Shown here: in pieces, positions 35,501-42,741 of the stretch
Layout of the letters: the number at the start of each line of letters is the position of its first letter
Position numbering within the stretch: the first letter of the stretch is position 1
DNA from: Microterricola gilva
Lineage (GTDB): Bacteria > Actinomycetota > Actinomycetes > Actinomycetales > Microbacteriaceae
Length of the DNA stretch: 64,000 nt
Direction: 5' to 3'
Assembly: GCF_004217495.1 (NCBI RefSeq)
Contig: NZ_SHLC01000001.1
Coordinates: 744,001-808,000 of the forward strand
The notes under the pieces: model-generated
Seen by the model: the letters and a program-made list of their open reading frames with translations, nothing else
Databases searched by the model: none
Told to the model about the DNA's origin: nothing
Translations under genes and position numbers: made by a program

Positions 35501-36242
35501 CGAGGTACTCGCTGAAGGTCATCGTGTCTGCGCGCTTGATGGCCGGGACCAAGAGGGCACGCGAGCCGTCGGGCTTGGGGATGTCGATGGCGATGCCGAG
35601 GCCGACGTGTGCCGGCTTGACGACCGATGGCTTGCCGTCGACCTCCGTGTAGTACACGTTCTGGCTCGGGAACACCTTGAGGGCCTGGATCAGCGCCCAG
35701 CCGATGAGGTGGGTGAAGGAGATCTTGCCGCCGCGGGCGCGCTTGAGGTGGTTGTTGATGACGATGCGGTTGTCGATCATCAGCTTCGCCGGGATGGTGC
35801 GGACGCTGGTCGCGGTCGGCACGCTCAGGCTGGCGTCCATGTTCACGGCGAGGGTCTTCGCCATGCCGCGCAACGGCACGATCTCGTCGGGGGTGCTCGC
35901 CGGCTGCTCGGTGGCGATCACCTGCTGCGGGGTCGTGATCGGCGCGTCGGCCGGCACGGGCTCCGGCTTCGGGGCGACGGAGGTGGTCTTGGCCGCCGGC
36001 TGGCTGCCGATCACGGAGATCGGTGCGGTGACGGGGCGCGGCTCGACCGCTGCTGCGGCGGGCGCCTCGGCGTCCTGCGCCGCCTTGGGCGTGTAGTTCT
36101 CGAGAATCGACCACCACGACTGGTCGACCGAATTCTTATCGACGAGGAATCGTTCATACATCTCGTCGACGAGCCATTCATTGGCCCCAAATTCTTCCGA
36201 CGTTGTTTCGTCGGAACCCGACCCGGTCAACTGGCTCGACAC
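32547..36242 (-). CDS. kgd: Multifunctional 2-oxoglutarate decarboxylase/dehydrogenase (E2-E1 fusion, Kgd)
   Basis: A 1231-residue TCA-cycle enzyme of the actinobacterial type, in which a lipoyl-less E2 catalytic domain is fused ahead of a full E1. The N-terminus has the E1-like helix (EWLVDEMYERFLVDKNSVDQ), a Pro/Ala linker follows, then the E2 acyltransferase domain with DHRVIQGAGSGEFL near its end. E1 contains the thiamine-binding region with the GHNEGDDPSMTQP motif and the C-terminal transketolase-like half. The start is the GTG at 36242, chosen because the protein then begins just before the conserved N-terminal segment; the frame is open up to 36446. Regulation by GarA is known in mycobacteria but garA is not in the window. 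Confidence 0.95.
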   Translation of the reverse strand: MSSQLTGSGSDETTSEEFGANEWLVDEMYERFLVDKNSVDQSWWSILENYTPKAAQDAEAPAAAAVEPRPVTAPISVIGSQPAAKTTSVAPKPEPVPADAPITTPQQVIATEQPASTPDEIVPLRGMAKTLAVNMDASLSVPTATSVRTIPAKLMIDNRIVINNHLKRARGGKISFTHLIGWALIQALKVFPSQNVYYTEVDGKPSVVKPAHVGLGIAIDIPKPDGSRALLVPAIKRADTMTFSEYLAAYEDLVKRARGNKLTADDFNGASISLTNPGGIGTVHSVPRLMKGAGCIIGAGALEYPAEFQGSSEKTLANLAIGKTITLTSTYDHRVIQGAGSGEFLKIVHELLTGQRTFYSDIFAALRIPYAPIEWAPDISVDLASAIDKTARVQELINAFRVRGHLMADIDPLEYVQRSHPDLDIATHGLTFWDLDREFVTGGFGEKRSALLRDILGVLRDSYCRTTGIEYMHIQDPVQRRWVQSKVERKYEKPTHDEQLRILGKLNEAEAFETFLQTKYVGQKRFSLEGGESTIALLDAILAGAAEAGLDEAAIGMAHRGRLNVLTNIAGKTYGQVFQEFEGTASNKNVHGSGDVKYHLGTEGVFRSSTGAQIPVYLAANPSHLEAVDGVLEGIVRAKQDRKPIGTFSTLPILVHGDAAMAGQGVVLETLQMSQLRAYRTGGTIHVVVNNQVGFTTPPGEARTSVYSTDVAKTIQAPIFHVNGDDPEAVVRVAELAFEYRQEFKRDVVIDLICYRRRGHNEGDDPSMTQPLMYNLIEAKRSVRKLYTEALVGRGDITEEEYEASHRDFQDRLERAFMETHAAQTGSMTVVNPMSNGETDDAVGVPEVTGVSEAVVHLIGDAFNNKPAGFTVHNKLQQLLQKRLDMSRNGNIDWGFGELLALGSLLLEGTPVRFAGQDARRGTFVQRHAVLHDRVNGQEWLPLANVSDNQARFWIYDTLLSEYAALAFEYGYSVERADALVLWEAQFGDFANGAQTVIDEFISSAEQKWGQRSSVVMLLPHGYEGQGPDHSSARIERFLQLCAENNMTVARPSTPASYFHLLRRQAYQRPRRPLVVFTPKAMLRLRGASSEVADFTSGAFEPVIDDARITDKAAVKRVLFMAGKIYYDLRSELEKNPNDQIALVRMEQYYPLPAAELKAVVEQYPDAELYWVQDEPENQGAWPFFCLETAKIGQRPVGVVSRPASASPAAGSAKRHAAEQAELLRAALTLE

Positions 36243-36431
36243 AGCCGATCGCCCACTCTCTTCGTTGATTCTGGAACTGGGATGCGCGGGCGTCTTCTGG
36301 ATACCCGCAGCAGGGTTCAAGCCTAATCCCCTTTTGTGCGCAACGGTGTGCGGCGCGGCTGTGCGGCGCAGCCAGGAGCGGTGCTCCGCAGCGCTCGAAC
36401 ATGACAGGTGCGCTCGCCCACACAACGGGGA

Positions 36432-36437
36432 TAGCGT
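36432..36437 (+). promoter_or_regulatory. Leaderless -10 element of guaB1
   Basis: TAGCGT 7 nt before the guaB1 ATG at 36445. It has the typical leaderless geometry and no Shine-Dalgarno. Confidence 0.6.
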
Positions 36438-36444
36438 TGGCGAC

Positions 36445-37884
36445 ATGGAGTTCTACCGCACAGCGCCGAGCCACGACCTCACCTACTCCGATGTGTTCCT
36501 GGTTCCCAGCCGCTCCGCCATCACCAGCCGCCTCGACGTGTCGTTGGCCCCGAATGACGGCACGGGCGCGACGATCCCGATCGTCGCGGCGAACATGAAC
36601 TCCGTCACCGGGCCGCGACTGGCCGCCTCCCTCGCCCGCCGCGGCGGCCTCGGCGTTCTCCCGCAGGACATGCCGCTGCAGCAGTTGGACGCGGCGATCC
36701 GCTGGGTGAAGGACCAGTCGGTGCGCTTCGACACCCCGTTCCTGTTCTCGCCGGACGCCACCGTCTCCGAGGCGCTGCGCCAGGTGCCTGCCGTGCCCGG
36801 CCACGGCATCCTCGTGCAGGACGACGCGGGCGCATACCGCGGCTGCATCCAGGCGGCGAGGCTCGCGACGGCCCCGAGCGATGCCAGGCTCGGCGATCTG
36901 CTCCACGGTGAGCTGACCGCCCTCGACGCCGACGACGTCGACACCGCCCGCCGCGCATTCGACGTCATGGCGGCCGCGGACCTGGAATTCGCGCCGGTGA
37001 TGCACCACGGCGCCGTGGTCGGAACGCTCAGCCGCACGAGCGCGCTGCGCGCGACGATCTACCAGCCGAACGTCGACGCATCGGGCCGTCTCGCGGTCGC
37101 CGCGGCGATCGGCATCAACGGTGACGTCGCGGCGAAGGCGCAGGCGCTCGCTGCGGCGGGGGTCGACGTGCTCGTCCTCGACACCGCGCACGGACACCAG
37201 GAGGGCATGCTGCGCGCGCTGGCGACGGTGAGCGGGCTGGGCCTCGGCATCCCTCTCGTCGCAGGCAACGTCGTGACGGCGGATGCCGTCGGCGACCTGG
37301 TCGGCGCGGGCGCCAGCATCATCAAGGTCGGTGTCGGGCCCGGCGCCATGTGCACGACCCGCATGATGACGGCCGTCGGGCGGCCGCAGTTCTCGGCGGT
37401 GCTCGAGACGGCGGAGGCCACGCGGGAACTCGGTGCGCACGTCTGGGCGGACGGGGGTGTGCGCTACCCGCGCGACGTCGCGCTCGCGCTGGCCGCCGGT
37501 GCGGCATCCGTGATGATCGGGTCGTGGTTCGCCGGCACCATCGAGGCGCCAGGCCAGCTCGCCACGGATCCGGCGGGACGGCTCTACAAGGAGAGCTGGG
37601 GGATGGCGTCGACCAAGGCCGTCAAGGAACGCTTCGAGCGCCTGGACGCCTACGAGCTGGCGCGGAAGACCCTCTTCGCGGAGGGCATCTCCTCCTCGAA
37701 GATCTTCCTCGACCCGCAGCGGCCCTCGCTGGAGGACCTGCTCGACATGATCACCTCCGGCGTGCGGAGCTCGTTCACCTATGCGGGTGCGCGCACCGTG
37801 ACGGAGTTCCAGCAGCGGGCGCGTGTCGGCATCCAATCGGCCGCGGGTTACGAGGAGGGCAAGGCGCTCCCAGTCAGCTGGTAG
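36445..37884 (+). CDS. guaB1: GuaB1-family IMP dehydrogenase-like protein (probable GMP reductase)
   Basis: A 479-residue protein with the IMPDH/GMPR barrel and a CBS pair inserted at about 95-210. The catalytic loop GVGPGAMCTTRMMTAVG holds the active Cys. Further signatures are VAANMNSVTG near the start and the flap region ESWGMASTKAV. In mycobacteria GuaB1 was shown to be a GMP reductase regulated through its CBS domains, not an IMP dehydrogenase, so I call it that. It is divergent from kgd and leaderless. Two CNNM genes follow, the order I recall for Mycobacterium tuberculosis Rv1843c-Rv1842c-Rv1841c. Confidence 0.93.
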   Translation: MEFYRTAPSHDLTYSDVFLVPSRSAITSRLDVSLAPNDGTGATIPIVAANMNSVTGPRLAASLARRGGLGVLPQDMPLQQLDAAIRWVKDQSVRFDTPFLFSPDATVSEALRQVPAVPGHGILVQDDAGAYRGCIQAARLATAPSDARLGDLLHGELTALDADDVDTARRAFDVMAAADLEFAPVMHHGAVVGTLSRTSALRATIYQPNVDASGRLAVAAAIGINGDVAAKAQALAAAGVDVLVLDTAHGHQEGMLRALATVSGLGLGIPLVAGNVVTADAVGDLVGAGASIIKVGVGPGAMCTTRMMTAVGRPQFSAVLETAEATRELGAHVWADGGVRYPRDVALALAAGAASVMIGSWFAGTIEAPGQLATDPAGRLYKESWGMASTKAVKERFERLDAYELARKTLFAEGISSSKIFLDPQRPSLEDLLDMITSGVRSSFTYAGARTVTEFQQRARVGIQSAAGYEEGKALPVSW

Positions 37885-37894
37885 CCGACTCACA

Positions 37895-37900
37895 TATACT
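37895..37900 (+). promoter_or_regulatory. -10 element of the CNNM operon
   Basis: TATACT, a close match to the consensus, 9 nt before an ATG (37910) that opens the short leader ORF. Transcription is expected to start at about 37907, making the leader ORF almost leaderless. No good -35 is visible. Confidence 0.65.
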
Positions 37901-37909
37901 GGCACCACA

Positions 37910-37987
37910 ATGGACGACCCTCCTCCTGCCAATTCGCCCTCTCATAAACCCATGCCCGTGACCCGCGGGGGTGATTGCGTTGTCTGA
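37910..37987 (+). CDS. Putative 25-residue Asp/Pro-rich leader peptide
   Basis: An ORF of 25 codons beginning Met-Asp-Asp-Pro-Pro-Pro, with six prolines in the first 16 residues and three successive CCT codons, a codon that is uncommon in the neighbouring genes. Its TGA (37985-37987) lies inside the start region of the first CNNM gene (TTG at 37980), so finishing it would bring ribosomes to that start. Its own ATG is a few nt from the predicted RNA 5' end. N-terminal Asp/Glu-Pro runs destabilise translating ribosomes at low magnesium (known for Salmonella MgtL). A magnesium-sensing role here is inference. Confidence 0.5.
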   Translation: MDDPPPANSPSHKPMPVTRGGDCVV

Positions 37988-39407
37988 GTGGATCATGCTC
38001 GGCATCGGACTCCTCCTCACCGTGGGAACGGGCCTCTTCGTCGCCAGCGAGTTCGCGCTGGTGAACCTCGATCGCGCCGAACTCGAAGCCAGGCGCGAGC
38101 GTGGTGAGACCAAGCTCGGCATGACCATCGCCGCGCTGAAGATCACCTCGACGCACCTCTCCAGCGCCCAGCTCGGCATCACGCTGACGACGCTGCTGAC
38201 CGGTTTCACGATGGAACCGGCCATCACGAGCCTGCTCACGCCCACGCTCACGGACTGGGGGATTCCGGCCCCGATCATCCCCGTGCTCGCGACGACGATC
38301 GCGATCGTGCTGGCCACGCTGCTCTCGATGATCCTCGGCGAGCTCGTGCCGAAGAACTTCGCGTTGGCGTTGCCGCTGGCCACCGCGAAGTTCGTCATCC
38401 CGTTCCAGACCGGCTTCACCGCCGTGTTCAAGCCGGCGATCGTCCTGCTGAACGGCAGCGCGAACGCGATCCTGCGTTCCTTCGGCATCGAGCCGAAGGA
38501 GGAACTGAGCGGCGCCAGGACGGCGGAGGAGCTCTCGTCGCTCGTGCGCCGATCCGCCAGTGCAGGCATGCTGGAGGCCGACACGGCGACGCTGCTGAAC
38601 CGCACCCTGCGCTTCGCCGGGCACACGGCATCCGATGTGATGACGCCACGCCCGCGGATCGCCAGCATCGCCCGCACCGACAGTGCGCAGGCCGTGATCG
38701 AGCTCACCGCTCAAACCGGTTTCTCGCGCTTCCCCGTCGTCGATGAGAGCGTCGATGACGTCGTCGGCGTCGTGCACGTCAAGCAGGCCATGGCCGTCCC
38801 GCGCTCCAAGCGCGGCGAGGTCCCGGTCTCCGCGCTGCAGTCCGATGCGCTGCGCGTGCCGGAGACGATGAAGCTCGACACCCTGCTCGGCGAGCTGCGC
38901 GGCCGCGGATTCCAGATGGCGGTCGTCGTCGACGAGTACGGCGGAACCGCCGGAGTCACGACCCTCGAGGACCTCGTCGAGGAGCTTGTCGGTGAGGTGG
39001 CCGATGAGCACGACCGCACCCGTGCCGGCGTTGTGCGCCAGTCTGACTCGCTCACCTTCCCCGGGCTGTTGCGCCCGGACGAGCTGCTCGAGCGCACCGC
39101 TGTCAAGGTGCCTGATGACGGCCCGTTCGAGACCGTCGCCGGCTTCGTGATGAGTGAGCTCGGCCGGCTTCCCGTCGTCGGAGATACTGTGCTCATCGAC
39201 GGCGGTGAGCTGCGGGTCGAGCGCCTGGACGGGCGCCGCATCGACAGGATCCGCTTCACGCCGGAGCCGGAGCCGGTCGACGACGCTGCGGCGGATGCCG
39301 CGGCTGCCCCAGGCACAGCCACCGGCCCAATCGCGCGGCGCGCGGCATCCGCCGCTCGCAAGGCGGCCGCAAGTGAAGCGTCGACCCGAGCGGAGGGAAG
39401 CCGATGA
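37980..39407 (+). CDS. CNNM/CBS-domain transporter, first copy (possible Mg2+ exporter)
   Basis: A 475-residue membrane protein of the CNNM/CorC (hemolysin C) class, whose best studied members move Mg2+ (MpfA, CNNM). The N-terminal DUF21 domain has three to four helices (about 1-170) with FVASEFALVNLDRAELEAR and the GELVPKNFALA motif. A CBS pair spans about 210-330 (ASDVMTPRPRIASIARTDSA, DEYGGTAGVTTLEDLVEELVGEV), and the CorC_HlyC domain about 360-435. The start is TTG 37980, because GGGGGTGA lies 5 nt upstream; GTG 37971 lies within that site. It is translated together with the second CNNM gene, which overlaps by ATGA. Confidence 0.9.
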   Translation: MSEWIMLGIGLLLTVGTGLFVASEFALVNLDRAELEARRERGETKLGMTIAALKITSTHLSSAQLGITLTTLLTGFTMEPAITSLLTPTLTDWGIPAPIIPVLATTIAIVLATLLSMILGELVPKNFALALPLATAKFVIPFQTGFTAVFKPAIVLLNGSANAILRSFGIEPKEELSGARTAEELSSLVRRSASAGMLEADTATLLNRTLRFAGHTASDVMTPRPRIASIARTDSAQAVIELTAQTGFSRFPVVDESVDDVVGVVHVKQAMAVPRSKRGEVPVSALQSDALRVPETMKLDTLLGELRGRGFQMAVVVDEYGGTAGVTTLEDLVEELVGEVADEHDRTRAGVVRQSDSLTFPGLLRPDELLERTAVKVPDDGPFETVAGFVMSELGRLPVVGDTVLIDGGELRVERLDGRRIDRIRFTPEPEPVDDAAADAAAAPGTATGPIARRAASAARKAAASEASTRAEGSR

Positions 39408-40459
39408 GCGACTGGGCCGGACTGGCATGGCTGGTCGTATTGCTGCTCGGGAATGCGTTCTTCGTCGCCGCGGAGTTCGCCGTGATCTCCGCGCGCCGTT
39501 CCCAGATCGAGCCGCTGGCTGAGCAGGGCAAGGCGAGCGCGAAGACGGCGCTCTGGGCGATGGAGCACGCGACGCTCATGCTGGCGACGAGCCAGCTGGG
39601 CATCACCGTCTGTTCGCTGTTGATCCTGAACGTGTCGGAGCCGGCGATCCACCACCTGCTCGCGATCCCGCTCGGCCTCACCGGCTGGTCGGAGGCCGTG
39701 ATCAGCGGTCTCGCGTTCACGATCACGCTCGTGCTGGTCTCCTACCTGCACGTGGTGTTCGGCGAGATGGTCCCGAAGAACCTCTCCTTCTCGGTTCCAG
39801 ACAGGGCCGTGCTGCTGCTCGCCCCGCCGCTCGTGCTCGTCGCGCGCATCTTCAAGCCCGTGATCGTCGCGCTGAACGCGGTGGCCAACGGCGTGCTGCG
39901 CCTCTTCGGGGTGACGCCGAAGAATGAGACGACGAGCACGTTCACGCTCGACGAGGTGGCCACCATCGTGAGCCAGTCCACCCGCGAGGGTGTGCTGCGC
40001 GACAGCACGGGAGCCCTGAGCGCCGCGTTCGAGTTCACGACGAAGAAGGTGCGCGACGTCGCCGTGCCGATCTCGGCGCTGGTGAGTCTGCCGTTCGGCG
40101 CGACCCCGACCGACCTGGAACGCGCCGTCGCCCGCCACGGCTTCTCGCGCTACGTCATGCTCGACGAGCGCGGAGAGCCGAGCGGCTACCTGCACCTGAA
40201 GGACGTGATCGACCTCGACCTGATCCCGGATGCGACGACGCCGGTGTGGGACGAGCCGGTTCCGGCCAAGCGCATCAGGCAGCTCGCCTCGATCTTCGAG
40301 GGCACCGATCTGGAGGACGCGCTCACCGCCATGCGGCGCACAGGCGCCCACCTGGCCCGCGCCTTCGACGCGGACGGTCAGGCGATCGGCGTGCTCTTCC
40401 TTGAGGACATCATTGAGGAGCTCGTCGGCGAGGTGCAGGACGCAACACGGCGCGCCTGA
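39404..40459 (+). CDS. CNNM/CBS-domain transporter, second copy
   Basis: A 351-residue paralog of the first CNNM protein, overlapping it by ATGA. It holds the DUF21 membrane domain (WLVVLLLGNAFFVAAEFAVISARRSQ, FGEMVPKNLSFS) and a CBS pair (about 205-345) ending IGVLFLEDIIEELVGEV, but stops there and has no CorC_HlyC domain. The two proteins may form a heterodimer, since CNNM membrane domains pair (inference). A terminator hairpin follows. Confidence 0.9.
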   Translation: MSDWAGLAWLVVLLLGNAFFVAAEFAVISARRSQIEPLAEQGKASAKTALWAMEHATLMLATSQLGITVCSLLILNVSEPAIHHLLAIPLGLTGWSEAVISGLAFTITLVLVSYLHVVFGEMVPKNLSFSVPDRAVLLLAPPLVLVARIFKPVIVALNAVANGVLRLFGVTPKNETTSTFTLDEVATIVSQSTREGVLRDSTGALSAAFEFTTKKVRDVAVPISALVSLPFGATPTDLERAVARHGFSRYVMLDERGEPSGYLHLKDVIDLDLIPDATTPVWDEPVPAKRIRQLASIFEGTDLEDALTAMRRTGAHLARAFDADGQAIGVLFLEDIIEELVGEVQDATRRA

Positions 40460-40476
40460 GATTGATCGCCACGAAC

Positions 40477-40506
40477 GGATGCCGGCGGCTTGCCCCGCCG
40501 GCATCC
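40477..40506 (+). terminator. Terminator after the CNNM pair
   Basis: A perfect 12-bp stem (40477-40488 with 40495-40506), loop of 6 nt, 17 nt after the stop codon of the second CNNM gene. No T-tract follows. Confidence 0.75.
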
Positions 40507-40513
40507 TGCGGCG

Positions 40514-40519
40514 TAGCCT
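40514..40519 (+). promoter_or_regulatory. Probable -10 element of the VOC gene
   Basis: TAGCCT ahead of a short leader that carries the GGGGGAGAAGAGAG ribosome site of the gene at 40547. A start of transcription near 40526 would leave about 20 nt. Confidence 0.45.
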
Positions 40520-40546
40520 CGATCGGGGGAGAAGAGAGCAATCCTC

Positions 40547-40924
40547 ATGTTGAGCTTCACGAGTGCCATGGCCGTCCTTCCCGCGAGTGACCTGGAGCGG
40601 GCACGTGGCTACTACAAAGACAAGCTGGACCTCGAACCCGAGATGAGCGAGGACGGTGCACTGATCTACAACGTGGCAGGCAACCGCATCCTGCTCTACG
40701 AGACGAGCTTCGCCGGCACGGCCCAGAACACCGCGCTGACGCTGGAGACGGGCGATCTCGCGGCCACCATGACCGAGTTGCGCGGTCGGGGAGTCGTCTT
40801 CGAGGAGTACGACCTGCCCGGACTCAAGACGGAGAACGGCGTTGCCGAGATGGGCTCGGAGCGCGGCGCGTGGTTCGTCGACAGCGAGCGGAACATCATC
40901 GCGGTCTCCGAACGCACCGCGTAG
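40547..40924 (+). CDS. VOC-family (glyoxalase-like) protein
   Basis: A 125-residue vicinal-oxygen-chelate protein with two beta-alpha-beta-beta-beta modules, beginning MAVLPASDLERARGYYKDKL and ending WFVDSERNIIAVSE. Expected metal-ligand positions are partly occupied (Glu near the end), so it may be an enzyme or a ligand-binding or resistance protein. No substrate can be assigned. GGGGGAGAAGAGAG supplies the ribosome site. It stands between the CNNM terminator and nnrD. Confidence 0.8.
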   Translation: MLSFTSAMAVLPASDLERARGYYKDKLDLEPEMSEDGALIYNVAGNRILLYETSFAGTAQNTALTLETGDLAATMTELRGRGVVFEEYDLPGLKTENGVAEMGSERGAWFVDSERNIIAVSERTA

Positions 40925-40946
40925 GGCGTTTGAGCCGGCCGAGGCC

Positions 40947-40952
40947 TATCGT
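40947..40952 (+). promoter_or_regulatory. Leaderless -10 element of nnrD
   Basis: TATCGT 6 nt before the nnrD ATG at 40959, without a ribosome binding site. Confidence 0.6.
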
Positions 40953-40958
40953 TAAGGC

Positions 40959-41852
40959 ATGGAGAACTCGGCGGAGTGGCTGGAGTGGGATGTCGCGCGG
41001 GCGCGGGAATGGCTGGTCGTTCCGAGACCGGGTGACGACAAGTACTCGCGCGGTGTGCTCGGCGTCTTCACGGGTTCGCACGACTACCCCGGCGCGGCCG
41101 TGCTCGGCGTCGAGGCCGCCATGCGCACCGGCGTCGGCATGGTCCGCTACACGGGGCCGAGTTCCGTGCGCCAGCTCGTGCTCGCGCGCCGCCCGGAGAT
41201 CGTCGGCGTCGGCGGCCGCGTGCAGGCCTGGCTGATCGGCTCGGGCATGACGAGCTCCCGCCGCACCCTGATCCTCGGCGGGGAGCTCGCCCAGGCGACG
41301 GCGCAGGGCGTTCCGACCGTGCTGGACGCCGGCGCGCTCGACCTCGTGCACGAGGCGCGCGGTTCCGTCGTGCTCACCCCGCACTACCGCGAGCTCGCCG
41401 AGGTGCTCGCCGAGACGGACCGCCGCGCCGGGCACGCCGCAGGTAAGGCACGCGCAGAGCACGGCAGCCCGCCGACGGCCGCGGAGATCGCGGCCCGCCC
41501 GGCACTGTGGGCGGTGCGTGCGGCCGAGCAGCTGGGGGCGACGGTGCTGCTCAAGGGCTCCGTCACCTACATCGCCGGCCCGGATGGCGCGCGATTCACG
41601 GTGTCCGGCATCCCCAGCTGGCTGGCAACGGCCGGAACCGGCGACGTGCTCGGCGGAATCCTCGGCGCGCTGCTGGCGACGCGCCACAGCACCATCGCGC
41701 AGGATGCCGCGGCGATCGCGCCGATCGCCGCGACCGCGGTGCTCGTGCACGCCCTCGCGGCACGGCGGGCGTCCCAGGGCGGACCGATCGTCGCGCTCGA
41801 CGTCGCCGAGGCGGTGCCGGCCACGATCGCCGCGATGCTCGCCGGCGACTGA
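40959..41852 (+). CDS. nnrD: ADP-dependent NAD(P)H-hydrate dehydratase
   Basis: A 297-residue metabolite-repair enzyme that dehydrates damaged NAD(P)H hydrate. It has only the dehydratase (ribokinase-like) domain and lacks the epimerase domain fused to it in many bacteria. Motifs: GVFTGSHDYPGAAVLGVEAA with the start of the nucleotide pocket, LVHEARGSVVLTPHYRELA, LKGSVTYIAGPDG and the catalytic ATAGTGDVLGGILGALLA. Leaderless. Its stop codon lies in the first copy of a 19-bp direct repeat. Confidence 0.93.
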   Translation: MENSAEWLEWDVARAREWLVVPRPGDDKYSRGVLGVFTGSHDYPGAAVLGVEAAMRTGVGMVRYTGPSSVRQLVLARRPEIVGVGGRVQAWLIGSGMTSSRRTLILGGELAQATAQGVPTVLDAGALDLVHEARGSVVLTPHYRELAEVLAETDRRAGHAAGKARAEHGSPPTAAEIAARPALWAVRAAEQLGATVLLKGSVTYIAGPDGARFTVSGIPSWLATAGTGDVLGGILGALLATRHSTIAQDAAAIAPIAATAVLVHALAARRASQGGPIVALDVAEAVPATIAAMLAGD

Positions 41853-41883
41853 CCCGCGCATCCCGCCGGCGACTGACCCGCGC
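41841..41883. repeat. Direct repeat duplicating the nnrD stop context
   Basis: A 19-bp sequence starting GCCGGCGACTGACCC occurs at 41841-41859 and again at 41865-41883 (24-bp period). The first copy contains the nnrD TGA. Confidence 0.85.
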
Positions 41884-41926
41884 TCCGCCCCGCCGGGTAT
41901 CGGGCCGTCGCCAGAACAGGCACAAC

Positions 41927-41994
41927 CGCGTTGGGGGACCCAAAACAGGCACGGGCGGTCACCGCATGCGCAGCTTGCCTGTTGTGCCAACGCG
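41927..41994. repeat. Interrupted inverted repeat between nnrD and yceI
   Basis: CGCGTTGG (41927-41934) plus AACAGGCA (41944-41951) pair with TGCCTGTT (41976-41983) plus CCAACGCG (41987-41994). An additional AACAGGCAC copy lies at 41915. The gap is between convergent genes and could act as a bidirectional terminator or be a remnant of a mobile palindrome. Confidence 0.6.
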
Positions 41995-42018
41995 AACGGC
42001 AAGTCCCACTGCGTCGAG

Positions 42019-42711
42019 CTAGGCGGGCTCGATGTTCAGCAGGAACTCGATCGAGCCGCTCGGCTCGACCGAGACGAAGCCGAGGTTGGGGGCCTCGACG
42101 CCGAAGTCGGCGAAGGTGATCGGCACGCTGCCGCTCACCTGGCCGCCGTCGCCGGCGAGCACGGCCTGGACCTCGGCATCCACCTGCTTCGTCTCGCCGT
42201 TCAGGGTGAGCTCGCCGCGCACCGACACGGTCTGCACCTCGCCGCCGACGGGCGGTGCAGCCGCGCTGACGGGCTCGAGCAGGCGGAAGGTCGCATCGGG
42301 GAACTCGGCGACGTTCACCGCGCTGCTGCGGAAGTAGTTGTCGCGGTTCGCGGAGTCCGTCTCGATCGAGGCCACGTCGACGCTCACCTCGGCCGAGGTC
42401 AGCGTCAGCGTCTCGACGTCGAAGCTGCCGGACACCTCGGTCGTGCGCCCGACCACGGTGACGTTGGTGCCGTTCAACACCTCGTCGACCCGGTAGCCGG
42501 CGAAGGAGTCAGCCGCGACGCTCCACGCGCCGCTCAGGTCGTCGCTCGGCTCCGTGCTTGCGGCGTCATCCGGCGTCGGGGCCTGCACGGTCGGTGCCGC
42601 CTCCGCCGGTCCGACGATGAGGTCGCGGTAGATGATCGGACCGGCGATGGCGACGGCGCCGATCGCGACGACGGCCGCGACGGACAGGATGACGATGGTC
42701 TTCTTCTTCAC
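42019..42711 (-). CDS. YceI-family protein with N-terminal membrane anchor
   Basis: A 230-residue extracytoplasmic protein of the YceI lipocalin-like family, whose barrel binds isoprenoids in characterised members. An N-terminal basic tail (MKKK) and helix (about 5-27) act as anchor or uncleaved signal, an acidic/Pro linker follows, and the barrel runs about 60-230 (WSVAADSFAGYRVDEV, SGSFDVETLTLTSAEVSVDVASIET, YFRSSAVNVAEFPDATF, FGVEAPNLGFVSVEPSGSIEFLL). The start is GTG, with GAGG 6 nt upstream. It lies 30 nt after the ATPase gene of the amino-acid importer on the same strand, so they may share a transcript. Confidence 0.9.
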   Translation of the reverse strand: MKKKTIVILSVAAVVAIGAVAIAGPIIYRDLIVGPAEAAPTVQAPTPDDAASTEPSDDLSGAWSVAADSFAGYRVDEVLNGTNVTVVGRTTEVSGSFDVETLTLTSAEVSVDVASIETDSANRDNYFRSSAVNVAEFPDATFRLLEPVSAAAPPVGGEVQTVSVRGELTLNGETKQVDAEVQAVLAGDGGQVSGSVPITFADFGVEAPNLGFVSVEPSGSIEFLLNIEPA

Positions 42712-42741
42712 GGATTCCTCAGGAGGTAGGGGCTGCGCGGT

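Noticed and set aside
32451-36326. A 1291-codon plus-strand frame opposite kgd
   Set aside because: Composition and position show that it is the complement of kgd codons; no motif or ribosome site supports it.
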